NCBI GenBank assembly: GCA_012511005.1
Contig: JAAZGX010000012.1
Location: forward strand, 1 to 5,580
DNA: 5,580 nt
From: Clostridiales bacterium
Lineage (GTDB): Bacteria > Bacillota > Clostridia > Oscillospirales > Acutalibacteraceae
Direction: 5' to 3'
Shown: one piece after another, positions 1 to 4,049 of the stretch
Layout: every line of letters starts with the position of its first letter
Numbering within the stretch: the first letter of the stretch is position 1
Notes under the pieces: generated by a model
The model's database searches: none
What the model was told of the DNA's origin: nothing
The model's input: the letters and a program-made list of their open reading frames with translations, nothing else
Position numbers and translations under genes: made by a program

Positions 1-1
1 T

Positions 2-52
2 TGTACAACTATTGCCGGTACTTTTATCGGCACAATAAGGAAAGGAGTTTGA
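2..52 (+). CDS. Possible C-terminal tail of an upstream gene (partial)
   Basis: Frame 2 is open from the window edge to a TGA at 50-52 and would encode a small-residue and Ile-rich tail ending TFIGTIRKGV. The stop lies 1 nt before the pyrR TTG codon, a spacing typical of genes in one operon. All three frames stay open for at least 36 nt here, which is expected by chance at this length. I recognise no family in the tail, so this is a guess based on position and composition only. Confidence 0.25.
   Translation, partial: CTTIAGTFIGTIRKGV
41..47 (+). promoter_or_regulatory. Ribosome binding site deciding the pyrR TTG start
   Basis: AAAGGAG sits 6 nt before the TTG at 54. No comparable site precedes the in-frame ATG at 84, so this site fixes the start on the TTG codon. 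Confidence 0.8.
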
Positions 53-53
53 C

Positions 54-617
54 TTGAATAATAAATTCGGTATATCCTGCATAATGGATGAAAACACAGT
101 AAATGAAACAGTAAATAAAATATCAAAACAGATTTATGAAGATTTTTCTGATATGAATAAACTATGCGTCATCGGTATAAGACGCAGAGGTGCCGATATA
201 GCAAAAAAAATAACAGAAAGTTTAGCAGAACAAAGCGGCGGCAAAGCTCCTCTTTTAGGAGAGCTTGACATAACCCTTTATCGTGATGATTTAGCGACGC
301 TAAAAGAACTCCCCATTTTCTTTTCAACGAATATCCCCTTTGATATTCATAATATGAACATAATCCTTGTAGATGATATTTTATATACGGGCAGAAGCAT
401 ACGCGCTGCTCTTGACGCTTTGTTTTTAATGGGAAGACCGTCTGTAATAAAGCTTGCTGTGTTGATTGACAGAGGTAACAGAGAGCTGCCTATTCATGCG
501 GATTATATCGGTCAAGTTTTAGATACAACTATTACTGAATGGTTAAAAGTTAAAACTCGCCGTTTTGACGGTGAAACAGCCGTTTACTTATACGAAAAGA
601 AGCGAACAAAAGATTAA
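54..617 (+). CDS. pyrR: PyrR: pyrimidine operon attenuation regulator / uracil phosphoribosyltransferase
   Basis: In Firmicutes PyrR is a cytosolic RNA-binding protein that, with bound UMP or UTP, attenuates pyrimidine biosynthetic operons; many members also make UMP from uracil and PRPP. Visible here are the type I phosphoribosyltransferase PRPP loop (ILVDDILYTGRS, residues 104-115), the GIRRRG segment (about 41-46), the GELDITLYRDD stretch typical of PyrR (69-79), and the C-terminal IDRGNRELPIHADYIG region (138-153). The length of 187 residues is close to the usual 175-185. The TTG start is chosen because AAAGGAG lies 6 nt upstream and because the ten residues before MDEN match the family's usual N-terminal extent. 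A start at the ATG at 84 would cut that off. No pyr biosynthetic gene lies downstream; the next gene is a sugar epimerase 19 nt away, probably cotranscribed. Too little upstream sequence is present to look for a PyrR-binding attenuator. Confidence 0.93.
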   Translation: MNNKFGISCIMDENTVNETVNKISKQIYEDFSDMNKLCVIGIRRRGADIAKKITESLAEQSGGKAPLLGELDITLYRDDLATLKELPIFFSTNIPFDIHNMNIILVDDILYTGRSIRAALDALFLMGRPSVIKLAVLIDRGNRELPIHADYIGQVLDTTITEWLKVKTRRFDGETAVYLYEKKRTKD

Positions 618-636
618 TAAAATAAAAGGAGCAGCT

Positions 637-1488
637 ATGAGCGTTTTTACAGCCGAAAACGAATTCCTGTCCTTAAAAGTCAAAGAAATGGGCGCGGAGC
701 TAAATTCCCTAATACTTAAAAGTACGGGCAGGGAATATATTTGGGGCGGTAACCCTGACATTTGGTACGGTCAGTCCCCTATTCTTTTTCCGTTTATCGG
801 AAGGTTACTTGACGATAAATATTTTGTAAACGGTAAAGAATATACTTGCCGGAAACATGGCATTGTGCGAAAAAAGCCTTTTTCTCTCGTTAGTAAAACA
901 AATTCCTCTTTAACATTTTTACAAACGGAGGATGATAACTCACTTTTACAATATCCTTATAAATTTAATCTTTATATAGCATATACTATAAATGGACAGA
1001 GTTTAACTGTCAATCACAAGGTCGTTAATACTAATGATTGCAAAATGTATTTTTCTATCGGCGCACATCCGGGATTTAATTGTGAAATAGGAGATATAAT
1101 AAGCTTTGATTCTCCTCAGGTTGTAAAAACAGAAAGAATTGACGATGACGCTATTCTTATGTCCGAAAAATTCCCATTATTAAATAATGAAAAACACCTT
1201 ACAATAACTAATGACCTTTTTAATAACGACGCTCTTATTATAAGCGGCTTAACTGAGGAAAGCTTAGTATTAAAAGGTAATGATTACCGTCTTAAATTTT
1301 CGTTTTACAATGCTCCCGTTTTGGGTATTTGGGCAAAGCCGTCTGCGCCTTATGTTTGTTTAGAGCCTTGGTTCGGTATTAATGATGATTATAATAAAAA
1401 GTCTGACATATCCCAAAAGCGCGGCATTATTGAGTTAAATGCAGGCGAAGACTTTTCATTTAACTGGCGTGTAGAAATAGAAAATTAG
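637..1488 (+). CDS. Aldose 1-epimerase family protein, LacX-like
   Basis: Galactose-mutarotase-fold protein of the LacX-like subgroup, expected to be cytosolic and to interconvert anomers of an aldose or sugar phosphate; the substrate cannot be read from sequence. Over 283 residues it carries the family landmarks in order: N-terminal GAELNSL (19-25), the FPFIGRL arginine (R56), YTCRKHGIVR with a probable catalytic or binding His (H74), FSIGAHPGFN with the second His (H144), and the C-terminal VCLEPWFG with the candidate catalytic base Glu (E243). The start is the ATG at 637, preceded by AAAAGGAG (624-631) at 5 nt. The reading frame is open further back to 565, but that would overlap pyrR and lacks a good ribosome binding site. 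It follows pyrR by 19 nt and is probably cotranscribed with it. No T-tracted terminator follows the stop, so readthrough toward the DUF1292 gene is possible. Confidence 0.9.
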   Translation: MSVFTAENEFLSLKVKEMGAELNSLILKSTGREYIWGGNPDIWYGQSPILFPFIGRLLDDKYFVNGKEYTCRKHGIVRKKPFSLVSKTNSSLTFLQTEDDNSLLQYPYKFNLYIAYTINGQSLTVNHKVVNTNDCKMYFSIGAHPGFNCEIGDIISFDSPQVVKTERIDDDAILMSEKFPLLNNEKHLTITNDLFNNDALIISGLTEESLVLKGNDYRLKFSFYNAPVLGIWAKPSAPYVCLEPWFGINDDYNKKSDISQKRGIIELNAGEDFSFNWRVEIEN

Positions 1489-1520
1489 CGATTTTTAAAT
1501 ATTCAGTTATAAAATAACAG

Positions 1521-1549
1521 TTGACGAGACAGTCAATTTCCTGTATACT
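1521..1549 (+). promoter_or_regulatory. Sigma-A promoter of the DUF1292 gene
   Basis: TTGACG (1521-1526), a 17-nt spacer, and TATACT (1544-1549) match five of six bases in each hexamer. Transcription would begin near 1556, leaving a leader of about 37 nt before the ATG at 1593. The -35 hexamer is part of an inverted repeat, TTGAC-GAGACA-GTCAA (1521-1536), and a second small inverted repeat, GTTAT-AAA-ATAAC (1506-1518), lies just upstream. Either could be an operator, though nothing identifies a regulator. Confidence 0.8.
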
Positions 1550-1592
1550 CAAGACAGAAAAGAGAATGACTATTAAGGAACGAGGAAACAAA

Positions 1593-1928
1593 ATGTCTGA
1601 TAAAAACACCGCTGATTCATACGCCGAAGAAGATTTTATCGCTGACCTTGTAACGGTGATAGATGAAGAAGGAATAGAGCATTCTTTTGAGGAGCTTGAC
1701 AGAATTGAAACCGACGAGGGTAAGTTTATTGCTCTTCTTCCGATTTATGATGAAGCGGAAGACATTCTTTCAGAAAGCGGCGAGCTTATAGTTCTTCAAG
1801 TGAATGAAGAAGAAGGCGAAATCTATCTTGAGCCTATTGAGGAAGATGAATTATTCAGTAAGGTTGGCAATATTTTTGAAGAGCGTTTACAAGACATTTT
1901 TGAATTTGAGGATAATGATGGGGAATAA
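1593..1928 (+). CDS. DUF1292 family protein, small acidic protein
   Basis: This 111-residue protein belongs to the DUF1292 (YrzB-like) group, common in Firmicutes and without an established function. The characteristic pattern is visible: ADLVTVIDEEGIEHSFEELDRIE (about 17-39), then FIALLPIYDE (about 45-54), then a hydrophobic-acidic ELIVLQVNEEEGE segment (about 63-75) and an acidic tail that ends DNDGE. It is strongly Glu/Asp-rich, with no signal peptide or membrane segment, so it should be cytosolic. The ATG at 1593 is chosen because GAGGA (1582-1586) lies 6 nt upstream. An in-frame ATG at 1566 and an earlier one at 1521 are less likely: the latter starts inside the promoter, the former has no good ribosome binding site. 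No terminator separates it from the 6S RNA gene that begins about 12 nt later, so its mRNA may end at the 6S terminator. Confidence 0.88.
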   Translation: MSDKNTADSYAEEDFIADLVTVIDEEGIEHSFEELDRIETDEGKFIALLPIYDEAEDILSESGELIVLQVNEEEGEIYLEPIEEDELFSKVGNIFEERLQDIFEFEDNDGE

Positions 1929-1935
1929 TTAGAAT
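1906..1935 (+). promoter_or_regulatory. Probable promoter of the 6S RNA gene, inside the DUF1292 coding region
   Basis: TTGAGG (1906-1911), an 18-nt spacer and TAGAAT (1930-1935) give a plausible sigma-A promoter. Its predicted start, near 1941-1942, coincides with the base of the 6S closing stem. The -35 hexamer lies in the last codons of the DUF1292 gene. The -35 match is only moderate; the agreement with the RNA 5' end is the main support. Confidence 0.6.
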
Positions 1936-1940
1936 AATGA

Positions 1941-2124
1941 CTTCCTGCCCTGTTCGATAATTACGGTCAAATACTAACCCAACACGCATTTTAAGGGAGC
2001 CTAACTTTGGCGGCGGATTGCAGACCTCCCGCTTTGGCGGACGAAGGGAGCGCGAAACCGTTAAGAGGGCACCCACCTGCAAAGACGCAGGTTGATATTT
2101 TACCGTAACCGGCAAGGCGGGAAT
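1941..2124 (+). ncRNA. ssrS: 6S RNA (ssrS), regulator of sigma-A RNA polymerase
   Basis: 6S RNA folds as a long rod with a central bubble that mimics an open promoter and binds the housekeeping RNA polymerase holoenzyme. The sequence shows this fold. The closing stem is TTCCTGCC (1942-1949) with GGCGGGAA (2116-2123). A second stem pairs TTACGGT (1961-1967) with ACCGTAA (2102-2108), continuing after one mismatch with AAATA (1969-1973) and TATTT (2096-2100). The 5' bubble strand is about 1974-1988. The 3' bubble strand carries the expected small hairpin, ACCTGC-AAAGAC-GCAGGT (2075-2092), within the GGGCACCCACCTGC block that I recognise from non-gamma-proteobacterial 6S RNAs. The distal arm begins with TTTTAA (1989-1994) against TTAAGA (2061-2066). 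The length of about 184 nt is normal. Ends are approximate; a terminator follows 12 nt later. Confidence 0.9.
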
Positions 2125-2135
2125 AATTTATAAAT

Positions 2136-2167
2136 AACGCAAAAGGCTTTATGCTTTGCGTTTTTTT
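2136..2167 (+). terminator. Intrinsic terminator of the 6S RNA gene
   Basis: AACGCAAA (2136-2143) pairs with TTTGCGTT (2155-2162), and the run of seven T residues is at 2161-2167. It lies just past the 6S closing stem and would also end any transcript reading through from the DUF1292 gene. The primary 6S transcript would therefore carry a tail of about 40 nt that needs 3' trimming. Confidence 0.88.
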
Positions 2168-2219
2168 ATTGTTTTGTAACATATAAATATAATTTGAATA
2201 GTATTAATTAAAAAAAAGC

Positions 2220-2248
2220 TTGACAAATAATTTTCTTTATGCAATAAT
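2220..2248 (+). promoter_or_regulatory. Extended -10 sigma-A promoter of the leucine operon leader
   Basis: A perfect TTGACA (2220-2225), a 17-nt spacer ending TGC (2240-2242, an extended -10 TGn), and AATAAT (2243-2248) form a strong promoter. An A-rich tract at 2209-2217 could act as an UP element. Transcription should begin near 2255, so RNA ended at the downstream terminator would be about 190 nt. It is the best promoter between the 6S terminator and leuA. Confidence 0.88.
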
Positions 2249-2276
2249 CTAAAAAACTATTGAAAGGATTATACCG

Positions 2277-2387
2277 ATGGCAACTTTGTTTTCTGCGGCA
2301 TCTGTCATAATTATTATCGTTATCGCTGTGCTACTAAGCGGCGGTGATAATAATTGTGTTGCCTACAAAAGGAAAGCAAAGGTATAA
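2277..2387 (+). CDS. 36-residue hydrophobic leader peptide candidate upstream of leuA
   Basis: A short ORF starting with ATG at 2277 and ending with TAA at 2385-2387, preceded by GAAAGGA (2262-2268) at 8 nt, about 22 nt inside the transcript predicted from the promoter at 2220-2248. Residues 10-20 read VIIIIVIAVLL, so 10 of 11 are branched-chain amino acids, and the two Leu codons there are both CTA (2331-2336). Across the peptide, 13 of 36 residues are Ile, Val or Leu. A polar and basic tail (YKRKAKV) follows. An intrinsic terminator begins 23 nt after the stop and leuA follows it, as in the ilvL and leuL leader regions of enteric bacteria. I infer a leader peptide whose translation reports branched-chain aminoacyl-tRNA supply. 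The alternative is a genuine single-span membrane microprotein, since one hydrophobic segment with a basic tail would also fit that. Its expression is well supported; its role is less certain. Confidence 0.68.
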   Translation: MATLFSAASVIIIIVIAVLLSGGDNNCVAYKRKAKV

Positions 2388-2397
2388 TCTATATACC
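2381..2397 (+). repeat. Perfect inverted repeat across the leader ORF stop codon
   Basis: GGTATA (2381-2386) and TATACC (2392-2397) form a 6-bp hairpin with a 5-nt loop containing the last base of the TAA stop. A ribosome terminating at this codon would keep it open. It may be a pausing element of the attenuator or chance in A+T-rich DNA. Confidence 0.5.
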
Positions 2398-2410
2398 AAC
2401 TCAACCCGAA

Positions 2411-2447
2411 AGCCTTGTAGTGTAACAACTGCAAGGCTCTTTTTTTT
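2411..2447 (+). terminator. Intrinsic terminator in the leuA leader (attenuator candidate)
   Basis: AGCCTTGTAGT (2411-2421) pairs with ACTGCAAGGCT (2428-2438) over 11 bp with a single T-G wobble and a 6-nt GTAACA loop, followed by eight T residues (2440-2447). It lies between the leader ORF and leuA, 60 nt before the leuA ATG, so transcription of leuACD from the promoter at 2220 must pass through it. That makes it either a regulated attenuator or the end of an independent small transcript. Confidence 0.92.
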
Positions 2448-2476
2448 AGATTTTACGCGCTCTGCGCTGTAAAAAA

Positions 2477-2482
2477 TATAAT
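2477..2482 (+). promoter_or_regulatory. Possible secondary -10 box close to leuA
   Basis: A perfect TATAAT lies 25 nt before the leuA start. The only -35-like sequence is TTTACG (2452-2457) at a 19-nt spacing, which is poor, and in this A+T-rich stretch a chance match is likely. If active, it would give leuA a transcript that bypasses the terminator at 2411-2447. Confidence 0.25.
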
Positions 2483-2493
2483 ATCCTTACATG

Positions 2494-2501
2494 AAAGGAG
2501 G
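2494..2501 (+). promoter_or_regulatory. Strong leuA ribosome binding site, possibly sequestered
   Basis: AAAGGAGG lies 6 nt before the leuA ATG. The upstream TATCCTT (2482-2488) can pair with GAGGATA (2498-2504), six Watson-Crick pairs plus one wobble with a 9-nt loop, which would cover the GAGG part of the site. Confidence 0.8.
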
Positions 2502-2507
2502 ATAAGC

Positions 2508-4049
2508 ATGAAAAATCGTGTTAAAATTTTTGACACAACTCTCAGAGACGGTGAGCAAGCACCGGGTTGCAGTATGAACTTAAAAGAAAAATTAGAGGTG
2601 GCAAAAAGGCTAGAGCTGCTCAAGGTTGACATTATTGAGGCAGGCTTTGCTATATCCTCCCCCGGTGACTTTGAGTCTGTATCGGCAGTTGCTGAAACTG
2701 TGAAAGACTGCAGTGTAGCATCACTTGCAAGATGTGCCGAAAAGGATATTGATGCCGCATACGAGGCTCTTAAAAAAGCCGAAAGTCCAAGAATACACAT
2801 TTTTATAGCCACCTCCCCTATTCATATGGAGTACAAACTGAAAATGTCTCCCGATGAGGTGCTTGAAAAAGCGGCGGCTATGGTGCGCTACGCTAAGAAG
2901 CTTTGCCCTGATGTAGAGTTTTCCGCAGAGGATGCTACAAGAAGTGACCCTAAGTTTCTGTCGGAAATTGTAAGAACCGTTATAAAGAACGGTGCCAATG
3001 TAGTAAATATACCTGACACTGTCGGCTACTCTACCCCTAATGAAATGCGTTCAATTATTGAGCAAGTTATTAAAAATGTTCCCGAATGTGAAGATATAGA
3101 GCTTTCAGTCCATTGTCACAATGATTTGGGTATGGCAACGGCAAACTCCTTATCAGGCATATTAGGAGGCGCAAGTCAGGTAGAATGCACCGTCAACGGA
3201 CTTGGCGAAAGAGCGGGTAACGCTCCGCTTGAGGAAATCGTTATGGCGCTTCGCACACGCCCTGATATTTATAATGCCGATACGAGAATTGACTCTACAA
3301 AGATTTACAGTACGAGTAAGGCTGTATTCGGTATTATAGGCAGAACAGCGCCGCTCAATAAGCCGATAGTCGGAGCTAACGCTTTCTCTCATGAGGCGGG
3401 AATTCACCAGCACGGCGTTCTTGCCAATAGGGAGACTTATGAGATTATGACACCTGAATCTGTCGGCGTTTCGTCAAACTCTATGGTACTTGGCAAGCAT
3501 TCCGGAAAACACGCATTTAATGATGCATTAAAACAGCTTGGATACACGCTTAATAAAGACGATTTGGGCGACTGTTTCAAAAGATTTAAGGTGCTTTGTG
3601 ATAAGAAAAAGACCGTTTCCATTAAGGATATTGAAGCACTCGTCAGAAACATTACTCCGGAGGAAAGCAAGCACTATACCTTAAAAAGCTATTCAGTTCA
3701 CATAGGTCATCCTGAATCTGCCACAGCCGTCATTACACTTGAAAAGGACGGGAAAATCTTTAAAGAGGTTTCACTTGGCAACGGACCTGTTGATGCCGCA
3801 TTCCGTGCTGTTGATAAAATTACTAATCCTCCTAAATATAGCTTTGAAAACTATGTAATCCAATCCGTTTCAGAGGGAAAAGACAGTCTTGGAGAGGTTA
3901 TGACTACGCTTCGTACAGCGGATAGAGTTTTTACGGGCAGAGGGCTTTCAACTGATGTTATTGAAGCAAGTATCGAGGCTTATGTCCACACTCAAAATAA
4001 ATTGCTTGATAGCTTTCGGCAAAAAGAAGGAGCAGATTGCGATGCCTAA
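2508..4049 (+). CDS. leuA: 2-isopropylmalate synthase LeuA
   Basis: Catalyses the first committed step of leucine synthesis in the cytosol, joining acetyl-CoA and 2-ketoisovalerate to make 2-isopropylmalate. At 513 residues it is full length. The N-terminal TIM-barrel domain (about 5-270) opens with FDTTLRDGEQ (8-17), giving catalytic Arg13 and metal ligand Asp14; HCHND (202-206) and GERAGN (233-238) supply the remaining metal ligands His202, His204 and Asn238. HEAGIHQHG follows at the barrel-linker junction. The C-terminal part, from about residue 390, contains GNGPVDAAFRAVDKI and matches the LeuA regulatory dimer domain, which in the family binds leucine for feedback inhibition. Homocitrate and citramalate synthases share the barrel, but the adjacent leuC and leuD and this C-terminal domain favour LeuA. 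The start is fixed by AAAGGAGG 6 nt upstream. The last 8 nt overlap leuC, indicating coupled translation. Confidence 0.96.
   Translation: MKNRVKIFDTTLRDGEQAPGCSMNLKEKLEVAKRLELLKVDIIEAGFAISSPGDFESVSAVAETVKDCSVASLARCAEKDIDAAYEALKKAESPRIHIFIATSPIHMEYKLKMSPDEVLEKAAAMVRYAKKLCPDVEFSAEDATRSDPKFLSEIVRTVIKNGANVVNIPDTVGYSTPNEMRSIIEQVIKNVPECEDIELSVHCHNDLGMATANSLSGILGGASQVECTVNGLGERAGNAPLEEIVMALRTRPDIYNADTRIDSTKIYSTSKAVFGIIGRTAPLNKPIVGANAFSHEAGIHQHGVLANRETYEIMTPESVGVSSNSMVLGKHSGKHAFNDALKQLGYTLNKDDLGDCFKRFKVLCDKKKTVSIKDIEALVRNITPEESKHYTLKSYSVHIGHPESATAVITLEKDGKIFKEVSLGNGPVDAAFRAVDKITNPPKYSFENYVIQSVSEGKDSLGEVMTTLRTADRVFTGRGLSTDVIEASIEAYVHTQNKLLDSFRQKEGADCDA

Noticed and set aside
13..32. TGCCG...CGGCA inverted repeat before pyrR as a terminator or PyrR-binding site
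   Set aside because: The stem is only 5 bp with a 10-nt loop and no T tract, and too little upstream sequence is available to judge a PyrR attenuator.
565..636. Upstream extension of the aldose epimerase to an ATG at 565
   Set aside because: It would overlap the last 53 nt of pyrR, lacks a ribosome binding site and adds residues not typical of the family; the ATG at 637 has a strong site.
1521..1592. Upstream starts (1521 and 1566) for the DUF1292 gene
   Set aside because: The 1521 start codon coincides with the -35 hexamer of the promoter, and 1566 has no good ribosome binding site; GAGGA at 1582-1586 points to 1593.
1855..2182. Two minus-strand open frames (86 and 63 codons) over the end of DUF1292 and the 6S region
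   Set aside because: They are antisense to a structured 6S RNA with paired stems, have no family resemblance and no clear ribosome binding site.
2451..2474. The TTTTACGCGC hairpin as a terminator on either strand
   Set aside because: On the + strand it is followed by A residues. On the minus strand it is also not followed by a T-run, and no minus-strand gene feeds it.
2250..2507. T-box leader or leucine-related riboswitch upstream of leuA
   Set aside because: I looked for the T-box signature (a GGGTGGNACCGCG-like block before the terminator) and did not find it. The leader is short and occupied by the small ORF.
3955..4041. Upstream extension of leuC to 3955
   Set aside because: This frame lies inside leuA and encodes residues unlike the LeuC N-terminus, which begins normally at 4042.
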